Part shown: positions 22,661 to 33,107 of the stretch, piece after piece | Numbering within the stretch: the stretch's first letter is position 1 | Layout of the letters: every line of letters begins with the position of its first letter | From: Pictodentalium vernedei | Lineage: Eukaryota > Mollusca > Scaphopoda > Dentaliida > Dentaliidae | Reading direction: 5' to 3' | Assembly: GCA_031216915.1 (NCBI GenBank) | Contig: CM062292.1 | Span: forward strand, 208,961,262 to 209,025,261 | Length of the DNA: 64,000 nt | Program-made: the position numbers and the translations under genes | The notes under the pieces: model-generated | What the model saw: the letters and a program-made list of their open reading frames with translations, nothing else | Told to the model about the DNA's origin: nothing | Database searches by the model: none

Positions 22661-24091
22661 TTATTGGCTGTGGTCCTCTACCCCCCTTTTCTCCAAAAAA
22701 GGCCCAGCCACCTGTAAAATTTTTTGGCCCAACAGGTCTGTACCCATCCTACTTAAATGCAATCCGCCTCGCCCATACAACTCTCCTTGTCCCCAGAATG
22801 AATCCCAGTGGTCAATGAAATGTATTCCCAAGTCTTTGCAGTGCTCTTCCAGCTCCTCGTTTAGTGCCATAATCCGCGAGTTCCTCTCATTCCCACCACC
22901 CATAACAGGGAGCACCCCTGAAACGATGATCCGAGCATTCCTGGTAAGTAGCTTTCTAATTAGGTCCTTGTATGTGTCCACCAAACAAACTGATTTCCTC
23001 ACCCTGATGTTATTGGACCCCACATGTAATACCACTACCGGATCAGGCCCCGACCCAGCTACAATACCGTCCACTCTATCCCTCAGGTCCTCCACTTTAG
23101 CCCCCGGAAAGCACAGAACTGTTCTATTTTTACTGTCCAGACCACAGACAACCTTGTCGATCCCCCGAACTATGCTACTTCCCGCAACCACCAACTTACT
23201 TTTGGCCCTCGCCCTATTTATCTCCTCTAGTCTCCTATTGTTTACAGCGTCCTCTTCCTCTCCAACAGCCCCACTCGGAATCACTATCGGTATCTTTGAC
23301 CTAGGATTACTCCTATCCTTGTCCCTCCGTCTCTTTCCAGGCCCTGAACTACCTGGACTACTCCCCTGGTCTTCTCCCAGATCCCTCCTCCTTTTTCCTG
23401 GCCTAGACCCCAAGCTACTATCTGTTGCAACTACCTCCATCCCCTCCTCTGACTCTTCCGAATCGAGCACATCAAATCTGTTTCTGGTGCTGCACTCCCC
23501 ACTGCCTTTGGGCTTTACACCCCTATCTACCTGCTTCTCTGGCCCCCCTTTCCTACCACTTTTGCTAGTCCACGCCAAACGCTTTACAGCATTGCTCCGG
23601 CCTGGGCCCCCCTCATCTGTCCTACGTACTTTTCTAGCAGCCCCCACCTCATCACCTACCTCATTCACATCAAAGGTTCTACCCCCATGTTTCCTCTTGG
23701 AACCACCGACAACCATCCATCCTTCTCGGAAAGCTACTTTCACAGGCGTAACTCCAGACAGCCCCGCCCTACCAAGTTTTCCCTTCAGCTCAGCAATCTC
23801 CCCCTCAAACTTAACAATTGTCTCAAGTAGGCGGAGGATTTCCTGACAGTTTGCACATACCTCTCCATATCCCATCGAACGACAGTCCCCATACATCATA
23901 GAACACTGTTTACAAACTTCAAGCCCAATATCGCCATCGGTGGCCCCACAAACCCGGCTCTGACCGACACCCCCAGTGACCTCTGTCTGCACACCAATAC
24001 TTACCCCGTTGGCACCGTTGACCTGGACCGCGATATTACACGTATTTACCTCCATGCTTACCTCCGTCTGAACAGACTTGCTCGCCATCAT
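22661..24091 (-). CDS. LINE-A ORF1 with SGNH-hydrolase (esterase) domain
   Basis: The ATG at 24089-24091 gives about 476 codons; the frame is also open a little upstream. The N-terminal third has paired Cys motifs (CKQCSMMYGDC, CANCQEIL) and a leucine-rich segment suggesting a coiled coil. The middle is basic, low complexity and contains GKRRRD repeats. The C-terminal 170 residues form the SGNH domain: VVAGSSIVRG (Ser), VVLHVGSNNI (Gly/Asn) and GGLHLSRMG (His). Family members usually have Asp just before the last box; here it is Gly. In CR1-type LINEs this esterase is thought to act in RNP formation or membrane interaction. Confidence 0.8.
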   Translation of the reverse strand: MMASKSVQTEVSMEVNTCNIAVQVNGANGVSIGVQTEVTGGVGQSRVCGATDGDIGLEVCKQCSMMYGDCRSMGYGEVCANCQEILRLLETIVKFEGEIAELKGKLGRAGLSGVTPVKVAFREGWMVVGGSKRKHGGRTFDVNEVGDEVGAARKVRRTDEGGPGRSNAVKRLAWTSKSGRKGGPEKQVDRGVKPKGSGECSTRNRFDVLDSEESEEGMEVVATDSSLGSRPGKRRRDLGEDQGSSPGSSGPGKRRRDKDRSNPRSKIPIVIPSGAVGEEEDAVNNRRLEEINRARAKSKLVVAGSSIVRGIDKVVCGLDSKNRTVLCFPGAKVEDLRDRVDGIVAGSGPDPVVVLHVGSNNIRVRKSVCLVDTYKDLIRKLLTRNARIIVSGVLPVMGGGNERNSRIMALNEELEEHCKDLGIHFIDHWDSFWGQGELYGRGGLHLSRMGTDLLGQKILQVAGPFLEKRGVEDHSQ

Positions 24092-24180
24092 CAAAACAAA
24101 ATTACGCGATCGGACAGGGAAAACTGTAAACACGCGACAAAAGGCAACACGACGAACCGTTCGACAACTTAGCGCTCACA

Positions 24181-25440
24181 GTTTTATTTAAGACCTCCTA
24201 ACTTTGTCCCAGTTACTATACTAAACTACCTCCGCACAAAGTTGAATAAAATAACCTGAAAATGAAATATATATGATTAGTAAACAATAAAAATACTTAA
24301 TTTCGATTCGTAGCCAAGGAGACTTCTTCTACATACCTGTTTCAGTACAACAGAGGCATGTCCCCTAGTTTGTTCAATGAATGAAATGAATGAATTCCCT
24401 CATTGCCACAGAGCAGCACTGTTTATCAATATAATAGTTCAATGACATTCAAGCCGTTAATATCAAGTCTTGCTTTGATCTATCCTGATTAGTACTGATT
24501 AATTACAATAGCCAGTATTATAAAGTTAAACGTAGTCAGTCTGCAATGAATTGACTACCAATCTGGTTAACAACTTGTATGTGATGAGGACAAGCTTAAT
24601 AATAATAATAATAAAACAACTTAATTAGTCTGATGTTAATCGAACTCTCTGATCACAATCAAAACATTTTATACAGAAAAAACTTATTGCCAATCGACTG
24701 CAAATAAAGAGGTGAACAATTTTAAATTTCAAATCTACTGCCTATAGGAAGTAGTTCTGAAATTAAAAATTGTTTATCTCTTCATTTTCATCATTCCATT
24801 GCCTATTATATATTTTCCAGCAGAGCGAGTCTGAGTGTACAAGAAACTGTCCATAAATAATTGTTTTGTTATAATTTATCAGAGAGAACCATTTAGCTCA
24901 TTTCAATAAATTGCAACAAAACAATTATATATTAATGTTTATCTAGTAACCTGGTGCATACAGTATGAAATCACTAAAAAAAGCTTTTCAGCACTTTTTA
25001 GAGTTCATCCTAGCAATAGATTAAAAGTCAATTGAAAAGGACATTTATTCCTGTAGCGTTTTTTTTCCTGTATTGTTTTTTCCATGTACCATTCCTTCAG
25101 GGCACCACTGAAATATGTTGTAGGATAACTACTGGAAAATTATTCTCACATTCTCCCATTAGAGCTTCCCAAGAATCATGTCCAGTGTTAGAATCATCAG
25201 CTGAGGGAAAATGGTATAAACATTTACTTGTGGTTATCTTACAACAATTTTCCACTGGTAATGTGCATTATTCAATTACCGTACCTTAGTATATTATTTA
25301 AAGAGTAAAAAAGAATCCTTTGTATGTCTGTGTAAATGCATGTAGTGACATAAAATGTTATGGACTTACCAAGTATTTCATACATGTAGCAATAAAAGAT
25401 ATATAGTTTTTCAAGTGTTATTCATTTTACATGTACGGGT
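24181..25440. other. Non-coding interior of the inner hAT-like element
   Basis: AT-rich DNA without a convincing gene. It includes an (AAT)n tract at about 24598-24615 and a hairpin at 24706-24786. Confidence 0.4.
24706..24786. repeat. Imperfect 40-bp-arm hairpin
   Basis: The two arms around CCTATAGG are complementary over about 40 bp with a few mismatches (left arm GTGAACAATTTTAAATTTCA, right arm GAAATTAAAAATTGTTTATC). It could be a tiny MITE or a foldback RNA. Folding was judged by eye. Confidence 0.5.
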
Positions 25441-25956
25441 GAGTACTTGTACTCCAGTACTTTGCAAAGTATTCGTACTCATACATTCTCCACAGTACTT
25501 TTACTCGGTACTTTACTCGCACATTTTCAGAGTACTCGTACTCAAGTACTGGAGTCTAGGACTCACCCCAGCCCTGATGGTTCCCTGAAAGTGAGTATGG
25601 GATTAAGTAGAGGACACCACTGGGCGGTGGCATCTACTGAAATCTCACACTCAACGTCACGACTGAGGGAGAGAATTGCATGAAAATACGGAAAGTGAAA
25701 GTGACGTTATCAGGAGAAAACACACGCCAACTTCACTGATGTTTTGACAACGTCATAGCGAGTACTGCATGCATTTGAAAGTGACAACTCGCAGACGAGT
25801 GAGTGCGGAAATGTCTACATGAGTCGGGGTGTATTTGTTAGCGTGTTAACACCCATAATGCGGTAGTTCAAAGGTAATGGTTAATCGATCAGGACTTTTT
25901 TGATCAATCATGATGTTGATCGTCTGTTAATTAACCGTTTCAGCTCTAACTCGAAG

Positions 25957-26285
25957 ATGGTCCCAGGTATTTTTTTTCGGAATAAATAATATTATCATTC
26001 TGTATCTGCTTGTGTTCATGTAGTGTACACCGTTTCTGTTAGCCTGTTGTTCAACTCTTTCGGTTTAACCAACATGTTAACAGAAACTGCAAAACAGCGT
26101 TGAATTTAAGACATTTGAATTTTATGTACATCAGTGAATGACAGCATAACGAGGAAATAATATGTGATCGACTATCACAGAATACAAGTCGACTCTGAAA
26201 ACCGATAATCGTGGCAGCCCTAGTGTAAATCGATCAAGATTCTTTTAGACAGACTAGTCTTTGACTTCAGTTTAGAATTTTGTAC
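25957..26285. other. Non-coding; presumed intron 1 of the MANSC-like gene
   Basis: Directly downstream (minus strand) of the splice donor at 26285. No exon is recognised. GGCAGCCCTAG at 26213 may be the end of another decayed hAT repeat. Confidence 0.35.
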
Positions 26286-26645
26286 CTTCTCTTCGAAAAT
26301 GGCCACAGTACAACCTTGAGTATAACAACAACATGTGACACACGCGGCATCTGTCTGGTGCACAAGGGACTTTAGAAACACAGCTCCTGCTTTTACTGAT
26401 GAGACAGTTTTTATAATGGAATGTTTCTTTCTTGAAAAATGACAAGCAGTCCCCATCGTATCCGATATGGTTTCCATTTTGCTTTGAGGAACTGTTTTCT
26501 CTTCTGATTCATCATCCAATCCTAAACGCTTTTCCAATTTAATTAGAAGATCAGGGTCATCCAGAAGATTTTGCAGTGGGTCATAATCTTCTTTCCCTGA
26601 AATAATAAATGGCAACAGCAGAAAAACACCCAAAAGAAGCAACAT
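26286..26645 (-). CDS. First coding exon of a secreted or membrane protein with a MANSC-like Cys domain
   Basis: The ATG at 26643-26645 starts a hydrophobic signal peptide (MLLLLGVFLLLPFIISG). An acidic linker follows (DPLQNLLDDPDLLIKLEKRL), then a Cys-rich segment with DAACVTCCCYTQGCTVAIFE, which resembles the MANSC/MANEC seven-cysteine domain of some extracellular receptors. The exon ends at GAAGAGAAG|GTACAA, a good splice donor, leaving 120 codons in phase 0. Only part of the domain is in this exon; the rest would be further left on the minus strand and I did not find it. TTATTATTTCAG|G within the signal-peptide coding region also looks like a splice acceptor, so the true first exon could lie elsewhere. 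Probably a real host gene. Confidence 0.55.
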
Positions 26646-26764
26646 TTCTGTCAACAATATGGCTCCTCACATCTCTGAAGGAAGTTGTCATCCGGGCGTA
26701 CTTGATTGCTTCATTCTGGGTTCATAGATTTACCAGCCATCGGTAACACTAAAGTGAGACCACA

Positions 26765-27095
26765 GGATGTGGTAACCGAGAGCGTAACACGTTGAGCTCG
26801 GAGTCCAACGTTTGCGAGTTCGAACACCAGCCGGGGAAACGTAACGTAATGCAATACCGGCGTGGATTCAAAACCACACTGCTCCTCTATAGTGTCATGT
26901 ACGGGGAGGGTGCTATGCTCGTCCTATCGGGTGAGGACGTACATGGCTGTCCCGTGTGCAGTAATTACTGTGCACGTTAAAGAACCCTACTGTGGCAAAA
27001 GAGCTGCAGCTCGGCAAAATTCCCCCGATTCCCCTTGTATATAGTGTACTTCATTACCTGTATAAAGAACCCCCGCAATGAATCAATCATGGTCC
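26765..27095 (+). repeat. tRNA-derived SINE
   Basis: The head at about 26769-26836 resembles a tRNA: GGTAACCGAGAGCGTAACAC (box A-like) and GCGAGTTCGAACACC (box B-like). It does not close as a functional cloverleaf. The body includes CTGTGCACGTTAAAGAACCC, a block I associate with invertebrate SINEs. The tail near 27080-27095 is AT-rich. Confidence 0.6.
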
Positions 27096-28029
27096 TCTGA
27101 AAAATCAACGGAGGAGTGACTGTAAGTAGTATGTCAGGGGCTTTTGAGGGAATAGTTGCCGGACCTCGGTGCCGGACCTCGGAAGTGACGTCATGTCACG
27201 TGACGTAGTGGCGCCATGTTGTGTTGTCATGGTAACCCGCATGAGCGGCCATGTTGTGACGTCATCTCCATAGTGATGCGTGGTGGTAGTACGCATGCGC
27301 AGCGCGTGTTGTTAGGGTGATACGAGCTTCCGTCGTCCATTTTTATACTGGAAGCCGCCATCTTGGTTTCTATGGTAGCACGTGATTTCTATGTTACCTG
27401 AGGCCAACAATAGGACAGGGGTATGTTCGGAGGGTATGTTCCTTTGTATACGGGTAAATCTGATTACCAAAAACAACCCGACAATCCCTCCAAATCACCA
27501 AAATCCACCCAAAATCACCGAAATTAACTTCATTTCCCCAATTGATCGGCTTAGCACGTAGTGCTATAGTACTAAGGGGTACAAGGGGGTGCATTCGATT
27601 GAACAGGAGTAATGTTCTGGATTAGAATTCTCCCAGAATACCTTTTTGGATCTCTATCCCATGACGTTTTTCCTATTAAGAATAGCACGTAGTGCTATAG
27701 GACAAATTTACCCAGAATTCTCTGTTTCTATCTATATATAAAATAGTTAACCCCTACCTGACCATGTTCCTTTGTTCTAGAGTATACTCCAGTAACGTAG
27801 AAGAGCCTATTAGTTGGAACAGCTTTGCTTATTATCACTATATTTAGCTATTCTGGTCTATTCTTGTTAGTTCTGACCCTATTCCGTGTACTCTTGTTGT
27901 TTCATTTATCTAACTAACGAATGAGATTGCTTGATTTCTCATAATCTGTAAGCAGAGTTATCTCCCTTCTGTATAACAAAAGACTATATCCAATGGCCAT
28001 ATCCCATGGAATCCCATTTTGGGGAAACA

Positions 28030-28430
28030 CCTGTGGCTATGAAATCCCTTTTTGTCGTATGAGGCCATGAGGGCTAGGTAAAAGCCCTCAATGAGTCCTC
28101 ATTTATTATCCCTCATATCCTCATTGAATTTTGAGGTTATGAGGACCTTGAAAAATCCCTCAATGAGGTATAATTTACTACGACTCTTATCCTCATTTCA
28201 GTATTTAACAGGTATATCCTATGGAATCCCATTTTGGAAAACGCCTGTGACTGTGGAATCCCTTTTTGTCGTATGAGGCCATGAGGGCTATGTAAAAGCC
28301 CTCAATGAGTCCTCATTTACTATCCCTCATAGCCTCATTGAATTTTGAGGTTATGAGGACCCTTAAAAATCCCTCAATGAGGCATAATTTACTACGACTC
28401 TTACCCTCATCTCGGTATTTGAGGATACCC
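28030..28430. repeat. Direct tandem duplication inside the foldback arm
   Basis: Two units of about 214 bp, each with GAGTCCTCATTTA, TTGAATTTTGAGGTTATGAG and CGACTCTTA. They are mirrored in the other arm at 29520-29930. Confidence 0.65.
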
Positions 28431-30002
28431 ATGGCCTGGTATTGTATTATTCGAGGATACCTATCGAGGATACCTTTTATAGGATACTTATCTGAGGATA
28501 CTATATAGGCTGTACATATCCCTATAGGTCTCTTGCTGGTCCTTAGTACTATTAATCCACCTGATGCTTTATGTTATCCCATGACTGGTATAGGTAGTAT
28601 GCAATGCTAGGCATAGGGGTATGAGGGATTTTTAATACGACTCTTATCCTCATTTCAGAAAAGGGGGTGCCGAAGGCCATATGCCTTTCAAAAAAGGGGT
28701 GCCGAAATTGGGGTGCTGGGGATATTGCCATTGATATAGGTTTTTATTATACAGAAGGGAGATAACTCTGGACGATTAAGTACAGGTTATGGGAAATCAA
28801 GCAATCTAATTGGTTAATTATAATTTATATAAATGATCTAGACAAATGAAACAACAAGAGTACGCGGAATAAGGTAGCAACTACAGGTATTACGTACCAC
28901 CTTACCAGTAACAGGATGATACAAAGCATTTGGTAGGTTAATACTATGAACGGTTAGGATGGAACCTATAGGGGAATATACCTACCATACTCTGCTGCCG
29001 TTCTGTATTACCAGGCATTGACCCCACCCCAGAATACCGTTCAATAATATGAAGCATCTGGTGGATCAGTAGTACCAAGGGCCAGCAAGAGACCTACAGG
29101 GATATGTACAGCCTATGCTATTCTAACGTTCTAAACTACCAAGCATTACCCCCACCCCCATAAAATCACTAGGTCTACCATAACGTACTACATATACCAG
29201 CCATATAATAAAACAAAGCAATCGGTTTGTTAATAGTACCAAGCACTAACAGGGACCTATAGGGGTATATACCGCTATACTATAGTACCGTTCTAAACTA
29301 CCAAGCAGTACCTCTACCCACAATACCCCTATGCCTAGCATTGCATACTACCTATACCAGTCATGGGATAACATAAAGCATCAGGTGGATTAATAGTACT
29401 AAGGACCAGCAAGAGACCTATAGGGATATGTACAGCCTATATAGTATCCTCAGATAAGTATCCTATAAAAGGTATCCTCGATAGGTATCCTCGAATAATA
29501 CAATACCAGGCCATGGGTATCCTCAAATACCGAGATGAGGCTAAGAGTCGTAGTAAATTATGCCTCATTGAGGGATTTTTAAGGGTCCTCATAACCTCAA
29601 AATTCAATGAGGCTATGAGGGATAGTAAATGAGGACTCATTGAGGGCTTTTACATAGCCGTCATGGCCTCACACGACAAAAAGGGATTCCACAGTCACAG
29701 GCGTTTTCCAAAATGGGATTCCATAGGATATACCTGTTAAATACTGAAATGAGGATAAGAGTCGTAGTAAATTATACCTCATTGAGGGATTTTTCAAGGT
29801 CCTCATAACCTCAAAATTCAATGAGGATATGAGGGATAATAAATGAGGACTCATTGAGGGCTTTTACCTAGCCCTCATGGCCTCATACGACAAAAAGGGA
29901 TTTCATAGCCACAGGTGTTTCCCCAAAATGGGATTCCATGGGATATGGTCATTGGATATAGTCTTTTGTTATACAGAAGGGAGATAACTCTGCTTACAGA
30001 TT

Positions 30003-31910
30003 AGATATTTTTTAGATATTTATTCGTTCAGTAGCATACAGGAAATACAATGGTTACAATCACATAGTTCAATTAATATATAACATTTTGTATACTACTG
30101 GGAGATGACATAGCCAGATTGGCTGTCTTCCAGTCATCTCCCTAAGGAATATTTTGCAATACTGTTTACGGGCCCAGACTGTCGACGTTCTTATAAAAAT
30201 CATCTCATCGGTTATAGAAAATGTACTATGTAAGGGTTGTGCTAGACTTGGCAGTTAAAGTGTTTTCTAGTGGATGTATTTCAGCTTGGGGCCTTCTGGC
30301 TGTGTGCTACAAATGAAGCAACCTAAATTGAGCAGTTCGAGTAAAAGAGATATAAAAATTTGCTTCAATCCTTTATTTATCTTGAGAGCGGCCCAAAGCT
30401 ATAAGACATCCCCTGGCGAGGTCATTTAACGCGGACAAGGTGGGTATAGCTATTTGGAGGACAGAATGTCATTTCGTCTGGTCATTTAATTTGTTCATAT
30501 ATAGGTAAAGTAAAGCAGGAAGACGTGTTATGACGGTGTCCAAATCAGCAAGATCACACCCTCTCTCAATCCAGGGGTGAGAACGGGTCGTACTACCGCT
30601 GATGTGATCACCGCCGCTACGATGTTTATATAGTGCAATCTGGACAATAAGGATTACTGCATTCAACATTGTCTGAATAAAGTGCTAGAAGCCTGGACAA
30701 CAGCTTCTTTTTAAATACGTTTCTATTGTTCATCGTACGTAGATCTCTATCTAGCGCATTCCAAATCCTGGGATACAGGTTGGTAGGTAGACGGTCCAGG
30801 GCTTTTGTCCTTGTTCTAGTTATTTGGAGAAGATCACGTTGTCTAGTGGTTCTGACAGGCATACTAGCTACTCTGAAGAAGTTATCAAATGACTGGGGAA
30901 GATTGTCGTTTTTCCAATCAAAGACGAAGAGGGATACTTGGAATTTATACAGGTCAGTCACCTTGAGTATTTTGTCCCTTTTGAAGAGTGGTTCTGTGTG
31001 GGCATTATACTTTTTGTTATTAATTATGCGCAGTGCACGTTTTTGAAGAGTTAGAAGTTTATTGATAGATCTCGAATTTCCCCATGCTTGGATTCCATAT
31101 ACCAAGTGACTATGTATCAGAGCGAAGTATAGTGTTCTCATAGCCTCATGAGGAAGGATTGCCTTTACCTTGTTAAGAGCAAAGTTTGCGCGTGCAATCT
31201 TGGAACAAAGTTGAGCTATGTGGGCGTTATATGATAGACAATTATCAATGGATATACCTAGAAATTTCAGTGATTTTTCAGCTTCATTTGGTCCAACCTT
31301 ATTTATTATTTGGTTGTTGACGAAAATATTATTGTGAGAGAGCGCTTGCTTATGGGATGGATTAAACACAATATATTTAGTTTTACTTGCATTCAATGCC
31401 AATCTATTCACGGAACACCATTCGGAGATGTTTTCTAACTCTTTATTCACAGTAATTGTCAGATTGTCAGTATTAGATCCCGAAAGGTGTACGTTGGTAT
31501 CATCGGCAAAAGATAAAGGGTTTAATGTGGTTGAATTGCAAAGATCATTTATGTATAGCAAAAATAAAATAGGTCCTAATATTGAGCCTTGTGGAACACC
31601 ACAGGTTATTTCAGCTAAGTCAGATGTGCCTTCACCGTATGCAACAAATTGGTGTCTATTTGATAGGTAACTTTTGAACCAATTGTTAGAGATGCCCCTA
31701 ATTCCATACCATTCTAGTTTCTTCAATAGGATATCATGGTTTATGGTGTCGAACGCCTTAGATAAGTCCAAAAATACCGCTAATGTTATGTCTTTACTTT
31801 GCCTATTATTTGCATCGGCAATGTACTTTAGGAGATGTAGGACAGGGTGGATAGTTGAGTGATTTTTTCTGAACCCATATTGACTGCTGCATAGAATTTC
31901 AAAGCGATCG
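30003..31910 (-). mobile_element. 5'-truncated LINE (LINE-B) inserted in the foldback arm
   Basis: It is flanked by AGATT at 29998-30002 and 31911-31915, a target-site duplication. The uninterrupted left arm reads CTTACAGATTATGAGAAATC at the same place, proving insertion. The 3' end (minus strand) has a TAAATATCT-type tail. The 3' UTR includes a hairpin-like CATCTCCCAGTAG/GGGAGATGAC segment, shared with the fragment at 58336-59034. Confidence 0.9.
30626..31910 (-). pseudogene. LINE-B reverse transcriptase, 5' truncated
   Basis: The frame is open from the insertion point for about 430 codons. It shows SQYGFRKNHSTIHPVLHLL, LAVFLDLSKAFDTINHDIL (first Asp), GVPQGSILGPILFLLYINDL and LSFADDTNVHLS (catalytic Asp pair). 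The C-terminal region carries SNPYCPDC just before the stop. The sequence is of the Jockey/CR1 broad group. The endonuclease and N-terminal half are missing because reverse transcription stopped early, as usual for LINE insertions. No stop lies within the remaining RT, suggesting a fairly young copy. Confidence 0.85.
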
Positions 31911-32730
31911 AGATTATGAGAAATCAAGCAATCTCATTCGTTAGTTAGATAAATGAAACAACAAGAGTACACGGAATAGGGTCAGAACTAACAAGAATAG
32001 ACCAGAATAGCTAAATATAGTGATAATAAGCAAAGCTGCTCCAACTAATAGGCTCTTCTACGTTACTAGAGTATACTCTAGAACAAAGGAACATGGTCAG
32101 GTAGACGTTAACTATTTCATATATAGATAGAAACAGAGAATTCTGGGTAAATTTGTCCTATAGCACTACGTGCTATTCTTAATAGGGAAAAACGTCATGG
32201 GATAGAGATCCAAAAAGGTATTCTGGGAGAATTCTAATCCAGAACATTACTCCTGTTCAATCGAATGCACCCCCTTGTACCCCTTAGTACTATAGCACTA
32301 CGTGCTAAGCCGATCAATTGGGGAAATAAAGTTAATTTCGGTGATTTTGGTGATTTGGAGGGATTGTCGGGTTGTTTGTGGTAATCAGATTTACCCGTCT
32401 ACAAAGGAACATACCCTCCGAACATACCCCTGTCCTATTGTTGGCCTCAGGTAACATAGCAATCACGTGCTACCATAGAAACCAAGATGGCGGCTTCCAG
32501 TATAAAAAATGGACGACGGAAGCTCGGATCACCCTAACAACACGCGCTGCGCATGCGTACTACCACCACGCATCACTATGGAGATGACGTCACAACATGG
32601 CCGCTCACGCGGGTTACCATGACAACACAACATGGCGCCACTACGTCACGTGACATGACGTCACTTCCGAGGTCCGGCACCGAGGTCCGGCAACTATTCC
32701 CTCAAAAGCCCCTGACATACTACTACTGTA

Positions 32731-33107
32731 CAAGCGCATTGATTCGTGCAACTACCGGAATAAAACGGGTGTAAGTCGCGAACTGCAGCTTCAGTCCAAC
32801 GAAATATACCTGAGATGATTCTGGTGATGTGGGGTTCTCACATGGTGCAGCTAAAAATTAACACTGGGATTTCATAAGAAGAAGAAGAAGACCACAATAA
32901 ACAGCAAGCTATCCCTTGAGGTACAGGAAGATTCACTCAGCATCGGGAAGATTCCTCCGAGAAGACTCGACCGGGAAGATTCGGCCCCCAAAAAGGCCGA
33001 ATCTTCTCACTTAGGCACATTTAGAGGGCCGATTCTTCTCATTCCAGAGCATCGTTTTTGTTAAAATTTGATGTCTTTCCGCTGATTTGTCGCGATCCTC
33101 TACACAC
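32731..33107. repeat. Spacer with GAAGATTCGGCC repeats
   Basis: 32936-33035 has several GGGAAGATTC / GGCCGAATCTTC motifs, inverted relative to the CCGAATCTTGTCGG array at 37250-37310. A GAAGAAGAAG run is at 32879-32890. CCGCTGATTTGTCGCG at 33078 also occurs in the LINE-A 3' UTR. No gene. Confidence 0.4.

Larger units (their letters stand above)
19125..24180 (-). mobile_element. Nearly full-length LINE (LINE-A) with esterase ORF1
   Basis: On the minus strand: ORF1 with an SGNH esterase domain (22661-24091), ORF2 with an endonuclease (21233-22616) and a reverse transcriptase (19191-21185), then a short 3' UTR ending in a (TTA)n tail at 19125-19145. About 5 kb. ORF1 esterases are known in CR1-type LINEs; the ORF2 sequence does not let me fix the clade. 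A 5'-truncated sister copy lies at 40741-41143. Confidence 0.85.
18929..25576. mobile_element. Inner hAT-like element containing a LINE
   Basis: The ends are CAGGGCTGGGCCCAAAGTAC at the left and ...CACCCCAGCCCTG at the right, with repeated AGTACT/GTACTC motifs in both subterminal regions (18945-19080 and 25440-25560). The flanking 8-mers ATGATGCC and ATGGTTCC match at six of eight positions, a decayed target duplication. CAGGGCTGGG termini are typical of hAT elements. The interior is taken up by the LINE at 19125-24180 and non-coding AT-rich DNA. Confidence 0.7.
17764..25948. mobile_element. Outer hAT-like element containing nested insertions
   Basis: The perfect 8-bp direct repeat ACTCGAAG lies at 17756-17763 and 25949-25956. 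Immediately inside are inverted ends: TAGAGCTGAAACAGTTAA at the left and TTAACCGTTTCAGCTCTA at the right, with GATCGATTAA shared further in. This is a hAT-style insertion. Most of its present length is due to the second element inserted at 18929-25576. I found no transposase frame in the outer segments (17764-18928 and 25577-25948), so it is non-autonomous or decayed. Confidence 0.75.
27125..32724. mobile_element. 5.6-kb foldback element with ~1.5-kb inverted arms
   Basis: The left arm (27125-28622) and right arm (29321-32724, less the LINE at 30003-31910) are nearly identical inverted copies of about 1.5 kb around a 0.7-kb centre. The termini are AGTAGTATGTCAGGGG at the left and its complement ending in ACT at the right. 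ACTGTA flanks both ends (27119-27124 and 32725-32730), a candidate 6-bp target duplication. Terminal AG...CT plus a 6-bp duplication are also properties of Polintons, so this may be a non-autonomous Polinton relative. It encodes no transposase. The short frames in the arms are duplicated by the repeat structure and are not genes. Confidence 0.75.

Noticed and set aside
22515..23846. 443-codon frame on the plus strand
   Set aside because: It is antisense to the LINE-A ORF1 esterase; Ser/Pro/Leu-rich composition reflects the opposite strand.
26769..26836. Possible tRNA gene
   Set aside because: Box A and B-like sequences are present but the cloverleaf does not close and the SINE body follows.
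28091..29854. Four short frames starting MSPHLLSL
   Set aside because: Copies generated by tandem and inverted duplication in the foldback arms; no domain and no start context.
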